This document shows positions 1 through 8,630 of a stretch of DNA of 64,000 nt, in pieces; within the stretch, counting starts at the first letter, position 1; each line of letters opens with the position of its first letter. Origin of the DNA: Microbulbifer taiwanensis (GTDB lineage: Bacteria; Pseudomonadota; Gammaproteobacteria; Pseudomonadales; Cellvibrionaceae); NCBI RefSeq assembly GCF_014904815.1, contig NZ_JACZFR010000035.1:37844-101843 (forward strand), read 5' to 3'. Position numbers and translations under genes: made by a program. Below the pieces are notes generated by a model. The model searched no databases, was not told the DNA's origin, and saw nothing but the letters and a program-made list of their open reading frames with translations.

Positions 1-291
1 GGGGCCGGACAGCTTGGGCCAGGATTCTGTCAGTTTCTGCAATTCCGCCTCCGCGGTGGCGACATCGCCGGCCTCGAAGGCCTGTCTTGCAATTTCCATT
101 CCCTCGCGCGCCGCCGCCGGGGCCCTGCCCGCCTGCGCCAGGTAGGGATTGGCAGTCACCAGGCGCTCGCCCCCGCTTCCCTCCACGGGCTGGTCGGGGG
201 TGCCGGTGGAGGAGCAGGCGGCGAGGATTGAGATGGCCGCGGTCAACAGCAGGGATCGGATGCCGCTGTTTGTCATTTTTTTCGTATTCAT
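1..291 (-). CDS. TPR-type lipoprotein, C-terminus outside window
   Basis: The gene starts with ATG at 291 and runs off the left edge, giving 97 visible codons. An N-terminal signal (LLLTAAISILAAC) ends in a lipobox cysteine, so this is probably a membrane-anchored lipoprotein. The later part (REGMEIARQAFEAGDVATAE) reads like a TPR helix pair. The start lies 1 nt after the stop of the upstream TPR gene, so it is the last visible member of the same operon. An alternative start is the ATG at 276. The function is unknown; a scaffold or assembly role is an inference from TPR content only. Confidence 0.6.
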   Translation of the reverse strand, partial: MNTKKMTNSGIRSLLLTAAISILAACSSTGTPDQPVEGSGGERLVTANPYLAQAGRAPAAAREGMEIARQAFEAGDVATAEAELQKLTESWPKLSGP

Positions 292-292
292 G

Positions 293-3133
293 TCAGTGCA
301 GTGCCTCGCTCCACGCCAGGACCTTTTCCGGTTTCTGGTAGCGCGCCGGCAGCAGCTTGCCGAGGGAGTCGAAGCTGCGCTTTACCCAATCGTCATAGAT
401 ACCGTCACCGGTGCGCTGGATATTGGCCTCGTGCAGTTCTATCGCCTTTTCCTCGAAGGGGTAGGCCTGCTCCTCGAGCAGGATTTCGTACTGCTCCAGC
501 GCCAGCTCGTCCAGGTTTGTCGGCCGCTGGGATTCCATCAGGTCGCGACTGAGCTGGCGGTAGACTTCCGCCAGGCGGAAGTTTGCCTGGGTGGTGAATT
601 CGGCGATATTGAACTTCAGCACCCTGCGGTAGTCCGCCACCGTCGCATCCATCGCGCGCTTCTTGGTGGCCAGGCTTTTCTTCAGTGGCAGGCGCAGCGG
701 CAGGCTCGCGAATGTCCGGTAGCTCTGTTCCGCCAGTTCGCTCTGGGAATAGGCGGCCAGGTAGCGACCGCGGGGCGCGTCCACCTTATTGTCGGCCAGT
801 TGCTGCAGAGTGCGGTTGCGCTCGCGCTGCTGTTCTGTCTCCGCAAACAGCTGCACCAGCTGGTACTGGGCCTCCAGGCGCTGCTCCGCCGGCTGCTGCC
901 ACTGCTCGCTGTAGCGGCGGTAGGCGTCTATGGCCCGCTGGTGTTCGCCGGCCTGCTGGAAGCTCTCTGCGGCCATATACAGAGACTGGCGGCGCACTTC
1001 GCTGTCCGGGTCGCCCTGCGCCAGCTGCAGCAGTTCGCCGGCAGCGGCAGCGGGCATTTCCAGTGCGCGGAAGATCACCACCGCCTTGGCGGCCAGGGTC
1101 GGTGCCAGTTTGTGAGTCGGGTAGAAGCGGCGGAAATCTGCCAGTTCGGTGCTGGCCCTCTGCCACTGCTGCAGTTCCATCAGGTAGTTGATGGCATCGT
1201 ACTGGGCCGTGGCGGCAATCCCGGTGCGGCCGCTGTCGCGAATACGCAGTAGGTGAGCGAGGCCCTCCTCGCTCGGGCCCTCCACCAGCGCCAGTTCCGC
1301 CTGGCGGTAGATGGCCGCCTGCAGTCTCTGTTGCGCGCTGTCTCGAATAGCAGTATCCGCACCGGCCAGGACGATAGCGCGGCTGTAGGCCTGTTCGGCC
1401 AGGGTGTAATCCTGCAGTTCGAACTGGCTGTGGCCAATGATCATGGCGATATTCAGTTGCTGCCGACGGTTGGGCGGCGGCTGCCATTTTTCCGCGCGCT
1501 CCGCGGCGACCACCGCTTCCTGATAGCGGGACAGCTGCAGCAGTTTGTCGGCGGCAGTCAATTGTGCGGGCAGCGCGCGCTTGTCGCCGGGCCAGGCGTC
1601 GGCAAAATTCAGGCTGGAGGTGATATTGCGTTCCTGCCACAGGTTCCTTTCCTCGACATCCCCGCTGCCGGCCATTTGCCTGTGCACCTGGTCGGAGGTG
1701 AGTATCGCCGCATAGCCGGCCTCGGCGCCGTGGGTTTTATCCTGATATTCCCAGGCCACTTGGGTGTAGGCCTGCCAGGCGCCGACGTGATCGCCGGCCT
1801 GCTCCAGGCACTCCGCCATCAGGAATACCAGCGGCGGCGTGCTTGGATCCTCGGGGAAGGTATCCGCGTACTGGCGGTAGAGATCCGCCGCGGCCAGGTA
1901 GGCGCGGCGGGAATCCTCTGTGAGCTGCCGCTTTACGCGCACTTTTTCCCCGGGGATTTTTCCCGATTGTGCCGCCAGTGCCTGGGCGCGGGCGTGGTCG
2001 TATCTGGCCAGTTCTTCCAGCCAGGGGCGCAGCCAGCCGCCGAGTTTCTGCCGCTGCGCCTCATCCGCCAGCTGCCAGTATTGGCTGCGGATTCCGTAGC
2101 GCCGCACAAATTCGCGCTTGGCCGGCAGCACTTCGTCGTGCAGGCCGGCGCTCTGCAGCGTCTCCACCGCGCCCAGGTGCAGGGCCGGTGCTTCCGGACT
2201 CTGCGGGTAGTGTTTGACGTAAGCGAGGTAGGTATCGGCGCTGTCCCGGTAGCGCTCCTTTTCCCGGTACCAGTCGCCGAGGGCGCGGTACAGATGATGC
2301 TGGTAGGGGCGGGCTTCGCCCTCCGCATTGAAAGACTCAATAACCTCGGCGCCGCCCAGGTAACTGAAGTCCAGTGCCAGTCCGCGCAGGCTGTCGTCGG
2401 CCAGGCGTTTCTGCCCCTGGGGCAGTTCTTCGAAGGGCGCGCGTTGATGCAGCTGGTCCAGCAGCTGCAGGAAGGTCCGGGTGGAATCGCGGTAATTGGA
2501 TGACTTGAATTCGGACCAGGCGAGCATATAGCGCGCATTGTCGGCAAAAGGACTGTCGCCCTGCTGTAGCAGTGCGCGGAAATCGCGGGCCGCGGCCCCG
2601 TAGTCCCTGCGATTGAAGGCCGCCTCACCGCGACGGAACAGCACCTCGGTGAGAAACGGCGATTCCGGTGCGGAGGCGGCTATGCCCTCGAGCGCCTGCA
2701 GCGATTCCTGCGGCTGGCCGTCCAGTGATCGCGCGCGCGCCAGCCGGTAGAGAATATAGTCATCCCCTGGTGTCTCAGCGGCCAGGTGCTCGTACTGCTG
2801 CACGGCGCTGGCATAGGAAACGGCCGTCTCGGGGTTGTCCGCCTGCTGCTGTTCCAGCCGCTCCATTTCCAGGTCGGCCAATCGCAGGCGTATCTGCCGG
2901 CGGGTGTGCGGATTTTCGTTACTCGCCAGCGCCTGTCGATAGCTCTGCTGCAGTGCGGTGACATCCGGCTGTGGAGCCTCGATTGCGGGGCCCGGTTCCG
3001 GCGGCAGGGCTGCCGGCGGCAGGTCTGCCAGCGTCTGTACGGAATGATTACTGCAGGAGGCGGCGATACAGCAGACTGCCAGTGCCAGCGCCTTTTTCCC
3101 GGCGAAATTCTGCCGGCGGATCAGCTTACTCAT
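293..3133 (-). CDS. Large TPR-repeat lipoprotein
   Basis: About 946 residues. I chose the ATG at 3133 because it gives a lipoprotein signal (LALAVCCIAASC) and overlaps the upstream stop by 8 nt (ATGAGTAA); the longer open frame to 3241 lacks a signal. Most of the protein consists of degenerate TPR/Sel1-like helical repeats rich in A, L, Q, E and aromatic residues, as in periplasmic or outer-membrane scaffold proteins. It is translationally coupled to the TPR protein at 3126-5072. In related bacteria such gene pairs often sit beside ExbB/ExbD/TonB-like genes, which would lie to the left of this window. The specific role is unknown. Confidence 0.75.
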   Translation of the reverse strand: MSKLIRRQNFAGKKALALAVCCIAASCSNHSVQTLADLPPAALPPEPGPAIEAPQPDVTALQQSYRQALASNENPHTRRQIRLRLADLEMERLEQQQADNPETAVSYASAVQQYEHLAAETPGDDYILYRLARARSLDGQPQESLQALEGIAASAPESPFLTEVLFRRGEAAFNRRDYGAAARDFRALLQQGDSPFADNARYMLAWSEFKSSNYRDSTRTFLQLLDQLHQRAPFEELPQGQKRLADDSLRGLALDFSYLGGAEVIESFNAEGEARPYQHHLYRALGDWYREKERYRDSADTYLAYVKHYPQSPEAPALHLGAVETLQSAGLHDEVLPAKREFVRRYGIRSQYWQLADEAQRQKLGGWLRPWLEELARYDHARAQALAAQSGKIPGEKVRVKRQLTEDSRRAYLAAADLYRQYADTFPEDPSTPPLVFLMAECLEQAGDHVGAWQAYTQVAWEYQDKTHGAEAGYAAILTSDQVHRQMAGSGDVEERNLWQERNITSSLNFADAWPGDKRALPAQLTAADKLLQLSRYQEAVVAAERAEKWQPPPNRRQQLNIAMIIGHSQFELQDYTLAEQAYSRAIVLAGADTAIRDSAQQRLQAAIYRQAELALVEGPSEEGLAHLLRIRDSGRTGIAATAQYDAINYLMELQQWQRASTELADFRRFYPTHKLAPTLAAKAVVIFRALEMPAAAAGELLQLAQGDPDSEVRRQSLYMAAESFQQAGEHQRAIDAYRRYSEQWQQPAEQRLEAQYQLVQLFAETEQQRERNRTLQQLADNKVDAPRGRYLAAYSQSELAEQSYRTFASLPLRLPLKKSLATKKRAMDATVADYRRVLKFNIAEFTTQANFRLAEVYRQLSRDLMESQRPTNLDELALEQYEILLEEQAYPFEEKAIELHEANIQRTGDGIYDDWVKRSFDSLGKLLPARYQKPEKVLAWSEALH

Positions 3134-5072
3134 CGGCACCGCCCTCACCTTCGCCGGCCGCCTGCTTTTGCCCCGGCGCGAGGGCATTTTGCATGGCGGC
3201 ATCCTGCAGGCGCGCCATGGCCAGCTGGCTGTGTGCAACATACTGGCGGATCCGGTTGCGCTCGCGAGCCAGCTCGGCGATTACATCCCTGCGGATGGAT
3301 TCCTCAATCAGATTGCCGGCCCGGGTTATGGCGCTGTGCCGGGCGGCCAGTTGTGGCGAGGCCGCGGCTATTTTTGCACGCAGCTGGTTCAATTGCGGCG
3401 CGCGGCGGGCGACCAGGTCGGTTTCGCGGCGCTGGTGTGTTGCTTCCCGCAACTGCTCGTCGAGTGTTCGCAGCTGTTTGCGCTGTTGCCACAGGTTGTC
3501 GTGGTACTGCTCGCTCGCCTGCCACAGCAGCAGGCCGCGGGCGCGCTGCAGGGTTTTCCGTTGCGATGCGCGGGCCCTGCCGAGATCGTTCAACATTTGG
3601 TAGCGATTTTCCGCGCGCCGCAGCAGCGACAGCATTTCGCCGCTCTCACTATCCCCGGGACGGGCAGCCATCAGTGCCAGGGCATCGCGCTGGCGCTCGA
3701 TACGCGCCAGTGATGTCTCCAGTTCGCGGTACTGTTGCTCGGCGATCTCCACCTGCTGGTCGAACTGGGCACTGTGGTAATTTTCCACGATCGACCTGCG
3801 GCGCTGCTTGCGCTCGTCGATCAGCTGCTCCAACTGCGGCAGTTTCCCCTGCCAGTCTTCGATGACCTGCGCCAGCTGGCGCAGGTCGCGCAGTTCGGAG
3901 AGGCGCAACTGGAAGTCGTCGCTCTGCAGTATCGGTTGCAGGTAGCGCCGGTTGTCGTGCATCAGTTGGGGGGCTTCCGCAAGCTGCAGCCAGCCGTAGC
4001 GCTGGGCGGTGTCGTCACTATTGGGGGCAAATTCCTCGGCCTCGATATCCCGCTGCAGCTGTTGCAGCTGGACCAGGACCGACTGGTAATGTCCCTCGGC
4101 GCGCCGGTAGGCGGCCAGCGCAGCATGCGGGCGTTGCAGTTTTTCGTAGCCGTAGGGCAGGGCCACTAACGCCTCGCGCGCAGCGGCCGAGTCGCCATCG
4201 CTGTTTACCAGGAACTGCAGCGCGTCTATCGCCGGTTGATACTGATCGCTGTTGAAGGCCGACCAGCCGAGCCCCAGCAATGCCCTGCTGGCCCAGGGCG
4301 TCTGCAGGCGTACCTGGCGGAATGCTTCCATCGCCTCGTGGTAGCGCTGCTGCAGGGTGTAGACGTAGCCGGCACCGATATGCGCCTTGTCGGCGAGCAC
4401 GTGTATCTCTGCTGAAGGATCTTCCTGTGCCGCTGCCAGCTCGGCCGCTTTGCGGTAGTGCAGCGCCGCCGCGGACAGTTGCCCCTCCCGCGCCACCGCC
4501 GCGGCCAGGTTGATATAGCCGAGTATGCGCTGCTCGGGCGGCAATGCCTCCCGGTGCAGCAGTGTTGCCGCGGTGGAAAAATCTTGGCTGCGCAGCGCCA
4601 GGTTCAGCGCCAGGGCGGACTCCTGGGCGGCGCCGGACTTCTGCAGCTGCTCCGCGGCCAGTGGCCAGTCTCCCTGCAGGTAGTTCAGCTCCGCCAGTTT
4701 CAGCCAGGCGACTTTGCGATGCCTGGTTTCCGCCTCACTGTCGCCGTCACTCTGCTGCAGCTGCTGTTCAAACAACTCCGCCGCGTGCCGGCGCAGGCCG
4801 AAGCCGAGACTGATACCGCCCTCGATCAGGGCGGCATTGTCGCGGTGGGTCAGGATGGCGTCGCGCTGCCCGGCGACCAGCAGGGTGCTGAGGGCATCGA
4901 AGTAATTGCCCTGGAAATAGTCATAGAGCGCGGCACCGTAGGCCATATCCTGCGCCTGGCGGTACTTCTGTGGCGCATTTTCCTTTGGATCGTCAGCGGC
5001 GAGTGGGGCCGCGGCGGAACCCAGCAGGGCCACCGTCAGGGAGAATGCGCAGGACAATGGACGGTACGGCAT
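3126..5072 (-). CDS. Periplasmic TPR-repeat protein
   Basis: 648 residues with a cleavable Sec signal (LTVALLGSAAAPLAA). The N-terminal half carries TPR-like repeats (for example YQPAIDALQFLVNSDGD). From about residue 330 the sequence becomes strongly heptad-like and charged (LEQLIDERKQRRR, LRTLDEQLREATHQRRE), suggesting a long coiled coil. The stop overlaps the start of the next TPR gene, and the upstream partner at 5079-5603 ends 6 nt before its start, so the genes are co-transcribed. No catalytic motif is visible. A structural or assembly role in the periplasm is likely, but the exact function is not known. Confidence 0.75.
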   Translation of the reverse strand: MPYRPLSCAFSLTVALLGSAAAPLAADDPKENAPQKYRQAQDMAYGAALYDYFQGNYFDALSTLLVAGQRDAILTHRDNAALIEGGISLGFGLRRHAAELFEQQLQQSDGDSEAETRHRKVAWLKLAELNYLQGDWPLAAEQLQKSGAAQESALALNLALRSQDFSTAATLLHREALPPEQRILGYINLAAAVAREGQLSAAALHYRKAAELAAAQEDPSAEIHVLADKAHIGAGYVYTLQQRYHEAMEAFRQVRLQTPWASRALLGLGWSAFNSDQYQPAIDALQFLVNSDGDSAAAREALVALPYGYEKLQRPHAALAAYRRAEGHYQSVLVQLQQLQRDIEAEEFAPNSDDTAQRYGWLQLAEAPQLMHDNRRYLQPILQSDDFQLRLSELRDLRQLAQVIEDWQGKLPQLEQLIDERKQRRRSIVENYHSAQFDQQVEIAEQQYRELETSLARIERQRDALALMAARPGDSESGEMLSLLRRAENRYQMLNDLGRARASQRKTLQRARGLLLWQASEQYHDNLWQQRKQLRTLDEQLREATHQRRETDLVARRAPQLNQLRAKIAAASPQLAARHSAITRAGNLIEESIRRDVIAELARERNRIRQYVAHSQLAMARLQDAAMQNALAPGQKQAAGEGEGGADE

Positions 5073-5078
5073 CGCGGA

Positions 5079-5603
5079 TCAGGGCGCCGGCCATTCGACC
5101 AGTTCGAATTCCGGCTGCTGCTTGCCGGTAGCGTCGGCGATACGCAGTTCGATCACCGCCGGCTCGTCGGTCTTTTCCAGTTCCAGGGTTGCCGCGCGCT
5201 TGTACTCGCGGCCCTGGGGACCGAAACCGGTAAAGAAGGCGGAGATGGTGTAGCTGCCGGATTTGAGGTTGCCCTTGAACAGCGGCTGTATGCCGCCGCG
5301 AATCAGCGCATCGCGCTGGTGTTCGGTATACAGGTGGCTGGCAGAGAGCTTGTTGTCGATATGCAGCTTGACCGCATCCAGCTTGAAGTACTCGCCCACA
5401 TCCATGGATACATAGAAGGCCACCTGGCTCTGCGCCGGGTAGAGGAGATCCTCCTCGAGGATCAGCAGGTCGCGGTTCAGTTTCAGTACGTCGCGCTTCA
5501 GTGACTCCAGCTTGTCCGCCGGGAAGGCCTCGCCCTCAGCCAGTGCCGGCGTATTCGCGGCAATTGCGAGAGAGAAAATCAGGAATTGAATACAGCGTCG
5601 CAT
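5079..5603 (-). CDS. Small exported protein of the TPR operon
   Basis: 174 residues starting with a Sec signal (FLIFSLAIAANTPALA). After a short predicted coiled coil (LESLKRDVLKLNRDLLILEE) the rest looks like a beta-sandwich with alternating hydrophobic residues, similar in style to periplasmic adaptor domains. It is the first gene of the operon reading leftward into the TPR genes. About 118 nt separate it from the end of apbE, so it may have its own promoter. I do not recognise the family. Confidence 0.65.
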   Translation of the reverse strand: MRRCIQFLIFSLAIAANTPALAEGEAFPADKLESLKRDVLKLNRDLLILEEDLLYPAQSQVAFYVSMDVGEYFKLDAVKLHIDNKLSASHLYTEHQRDALIRGGIQPLFKGNLKSGSYTISAFFTGFGPQGREYKRAATLELEKTDEPAVIELRIADATGKQQPEFELVEWPAP

Positions 5604-5721
5604 GGGGCGGCCTTTCGATTGGGTTTGGTGTCGGGGGAAGCCGATTATTATGAATTATCTCAGGGGATCATGTATCTGATGTGATCCGGTTGGCAATTTT
5701 TCTATGATGACAGTGGAGTTA

Positions 5722-6741
5722 CTACTTTGAGTTGTCTGGTTGCAGATTATCCAGGCCGCGGCTGAAGTAGAGCCGCCTGTTGCTGTCGATCACCACCGCC
5801 TCGAATCCCGGCAAGCGGTCTATCAGCGCCAGCCCTTTCTTCTTGCCCAGCACGAAGACGCTGGTAGAGAGCGGATCCGTATCGAAACCGCGCGGCCCTA
5901 TGATACTGACGCTGATCAACTTGTCGCTGTCGCCGGCGGTGGTGTCTGCCGGCTTGCCGGTGGCCGGGTTGAAAATATGGTGCACCCGCTCGTCCCGATC
6001 GTCGATAAAGTAGCGCTCGTAATCGCCGGAGGTGGAGATGGCGCTACCGGCCAGCGGTATCACCGCCGCGTTCTTGCTTTTGTCCCGCGGGTGGCGGATA
6101 CCCACCAGCCACGGCTGGCCGCGCTTGTCGCCGAGCATGCGCGCATCGCCGCCGGCACTGACGCTGGCGCAGCAGACGCCGGCCTCTTGCAGGATTTCCA
6201 CCGCCTTGTCCACCGCATAGCCTTTGGCGATGCCGCCGAGATCGACTCTGGTCTTATCGTGCCCGAAGCGCAGAGTCTGTGCGCGCTTGTCGAAATGCAG
6301 GTGACGGTAGTTCAGCGCCTCCAGCAGGCTTTCGGTCACCTGCTCGTCGGCCTGTTGTTTCATGCGGAAAACATAGTGTTTGCCCAGGGTGGCAAAGCTG
6401 ATATCGAAGGCGCCATCGGTCAGCTGGCTGTACCAGAGGGACTTGTCGATCAACACGGCCAGCTCGCCGGACAGGGCTACCGGGCCAACGGCGGCCTCGC
6501 GGTTGACCTGCGACAGCTCGCTGTCCTCCTTGTAGGGAGACAGCTGGTCGTCGAGGCGGCGGAATTCTGCCATCACCTGTTCGATCAACTGCGCGGCTTT
6601 GCTGCCATCTTCATGCCACAGCTGCACCGTCACCTCGGTGCCCATGATCGCCTGCTCTTCGTAGTGCCATTCCGCCAGCGACGGGGTCGCATAGAGCGAA
6701 GCGGCACAGCACAGCAACAAGGTTTTAAAAATTCTGCTCAT
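5722..6741 (-). CDS. apbE: FAD:protein FMN transferase (ApbE family)
   Basis: 339 residues with a Sec signal (LLLCCAASLYATPSLA), so it acts in the periplasm. ApbE enzymes move FMN from FAD onto Thr or Ser in a [ST]GA[TS]-type motif of exported redox proteins. Family hallmarks visible are the start MGTEVTV, LSPYKEDSELSQVN, DGAFDIS, VDLGGIAKGYAVDKA, SAGGDAR and HHIFNPATGKP. The start ATG overlaps the TGA of the Tat protein gene upstream (ATGA), showing coupling. A plausible substrate in this window is the DUF3570 barrel at 17574-18737. The length is normal for the family. Confidence 0.93.
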   Translation of the reverse strand: MSRIFKTLLLCCAASLYATPSLAEWHYEEQAIMGTEVTVQLWHEDGSKAAQLIEQVMAEFRRLDDQLSPYKEDSELSQVNREAAVGPVALSGELAVLIDKSLWYSQLTDGAFDISFATLGKHYVFRMKQQADEQVTESLLEALNYRHLHFDKRAQTLRFGHDKTRVDLGGIAKGYAVDKAVEILQEAGVCCASVSAGGDARMLGDKRGQPWLVGIRHPRDKSKNAAVIPLAGSAISTSGDYERYFIDDRDERVHHIFNPATGKPADTTAGDSDKLISVSIIGPRGFDTDPLSTSVFVLGKKKGLALIDRLPGFEAVVIDSNRRLYFSRGLDNLQPDNSK

Positions 6742-8330
6742 CAGACAATCGGTGCAAAGGCGGTCATGCTGTCCATCAGGCTGGCGTTGCCAAGGCCGTG
6801 GTTGGGGAAATACTCGGGGTTACCGAATCTGCTCTGCTCGCCGTGTAGCGCCATATAGTTCAGCACCACTGTTTCGACCAGCAGATTGACATTGTTCGCC
6901 GCCGGGCTGGACGCGGTTTCCACATCGCCGGACGGACGCATATAGCCGAGCTGCTGGTGTCGCGCCTGTTCGTCGGCGGTGCCTCCGAGCAGCTGCGGGC
7001 GCCCGGTGGGGTTATAGACCAGGAAGAAGGAGGCGGCTGTCTGCTGGTTGTCACCGGTCCAGACGCCCTTGCCGCGCCCCTCTGCAGAATCGTCGATCAT
7101 GCCGTTGGAGAACACCGAACCGTCGCTGAACACATAGATCATCAGCGGCTGGTTTTTGCGCGCGGCGTATTCCAGGCAGGCGCCGATGCAGCGGCCGGCG
7201 CGCAGGTCGCGGATCTCACCGGTGGCCCTGTCGCCGGTGTGGTAGTCGTAGCCGCCCATGGTCACGGTGCCGGCGCCGGCGTAGCCGTTGATCACCAGTT
7301 TCATCACCGAGGCGGTTTTCTGGAATTCGCGGTCGTTATTGAATTCGGCACTGGTAAAGATACCGCCGGGGCCGACGATATCCGGGTCGGCCTCCGGGCT
7401 CAGCTGGGCGGGATTGCCGAAGCGGTCCGCCAGGTCGGCGCTTTTCATATAGCCACAGCGCACCATGTCCTTGATGGTTGCGTCGGCAATCACCCGGGTG
7501 TCGACGCGGCCGAGCTTTGAGTTGGAAATGCGGTACATGGATTCCATCACCGCAACGGTATCCTGCTGGCTGAGCAGGCCGACCAGGTCGCCGACGTCCA
7601 CCAGGCCGGTGACGTCTGTGGGTCTGTCCACCTTGGTCGGGCGCACTTCCGGGTTGATCATCGCCATGGGCGCCAGGGAGTTGCCGCCGGACTCACTGGA
7701 ACTGGAACCGATCAGCGCCAGCAGGGAGCCATTGGCTCCGGCCTTGTTGATGCCGTACATGGGGTTGTGCGGATTGTTGCCGGTATCGTTTTCCGAACGC
7801 GCCGGGATCACTGCGCCATTGGTGGCCGAGGCGGTGCCGGTGGCAATCTTGTCGAGTATGCCGCGCAACATGCCGCTGTCGCTGTGGAAGGCGAGTCCCA
7901 GGTCGGTATTGATAAATGGATTGCCGGCGGCATCGGTCAGTGAGGGCACCATGTCGCCGGGCAGGCCCTGTTTGCCGTAGCCGGCAGTGCTGAGGAAGTC
8001 CATCTGCCCGCCCTGTTTTCCGACGAGCACATTGGAGCCGGCAATATTGGCCCCGCCGGCCAGGTCGAAACAGATAAACGGAATCTTGCCGGCACCAAAG
8101 GCGCTGACATCACAGGGGCCGCCGTTGCTCTTGCGCAGGGCCTCCAAATCAGAAGACAGTGCCGCCTGGGCGGCGCGCGGATCGGCGAAGAGGCTGAATA
8201 CGGAGCCGCCGAGCACCGTGGCCAGGCCGGCGCGGAAACCCTGGCCGAGGAAGTCGCGACGGGTTACCGGGCGGTGGTGGTCCGGGTGGCGCAGTGGCTG
8301 GTCCAGGTCGAAGTGTTTTTTCTTGCTCAT
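6741..8330 (-). CDS. Tat-exported DUF1501-like protein
   Basis: About 529 residues. The start at 8330 places a twin-arginine signal (VTRRDFLGQGFRAGLATVL) near the N-terminus, implying export in folded form, possibly with a cofactor. The body (IPFICFDLAGGANIAGSN, GGYDYHTGDRATGE, YVFSDGSVFSNG) resembles the DUF1501 family, which is usually encoded beside cytochrome-c-domain proteins, as here. It ends by overlapping apbE. The reaction catalysed is unknown; the alkaline-phosphatase-like fold often proposed for DUF1501 is family knowledge, not visible here. Translation upstream of 8330 is possible but lacks a signal and runs into repeats. Confidence 0.75.
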   Translation of the reverse strand: MSKKKHFDLDQPLRHPDHHRPVTRRDFLGQGFRAGLATVLGGSVFSLFADPRAAQAALSSDLEALRKSNGGPCDVSAFGAGKIPFICFDLAGGANIAGSNVLVGKQGGQMDFLSTAGYGKQGLPGDMVPSLTDAAGNPFINTDLGLAFHSDSGMLRGILDKIATGTASATNGAVIPARSENDTGNNPHNPMYGINKAGANGSLLALIGSSSSESGGNSLAPMAMINPEVRPTKVDRPTDVTGLVDVGDLVGLLSQQDTVAVMESMYRISNSKLGRVDTRVIADATIKDMVRCGYMKSADLADRFGNPAQLSPEADPDIVGPGGIFTSAEFNNDREFQKTASVMKLVINGYAGAGTVTMGGYDYHTGDRATGEIRDLRAGRCIGACLEYAARKNQPLMIYVFSDGSVFSNGMIDDSAEGRGKGVWTGDNQQTAASFFLVYNPTGRPQLLGGTADEQARHQQLGYMRPSGDVETASSPAANNVNLLVETVVLNYMALHGEQSRFGNPEYFPNHGLGNASLMDSMTAFAPIV

Positions 8331-8423
8331 AGTTTCTGTCCGGATTTCTTTAATCCGAGGTGAGATTGTTCCAGTTGCCGGGCGGGCCTGCTGCCGATGG
8401 CCACTGTGTTCTTTTCGATTCCA

Positions 8424-8600
8424 ATCGCGGCCAACGGCCGCTCCTACAGGTGCTGGAAAACAATTTGTAAATTCGCTGCTCCAAATCAAACGCTATCGCT
8501 CGTCATACCGGCGCAGGCCGGTATCCAGTTTGGTGGCACCTGGATTCCGGCCTGCGCCGGAATGACGAAATACCCTGTAGGAGCGGCCGTTGGCCGCGAT
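8424..8600. repeat. REP-like composite palindromic repeat
   Basis: This non-coding stretch holds nested inverted repeats. A perfect 26-bp inverted pair (8424-8449 and 8575-8600, core GCGGCCAACGGCCGC) encloses a second near-perfect pair (8501-8528 and 8540-8567, GTCATNCCGGCGCAGGCCGG type) with two mismatches. Related blocks recur at 60300-60408. The stretch fills the 300 nt between the DUF1501-like gene and the next cytochrome gene. REP-type elements can act as attenuators, RNA stabilisers or targets for REP transposases; which applies here is not known. Confidence 0.85.
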
Positions 8601-8630
8601 CGATGTCTCTCGCGATCAATGTGTCTGTTG

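Noticed and set aside
8501..8567. Possible CRISPR-like repeats
   Set aside because: Only one inverted pair with an 11-nt gap and no regularly spaced direct repeats; REP-like instead.
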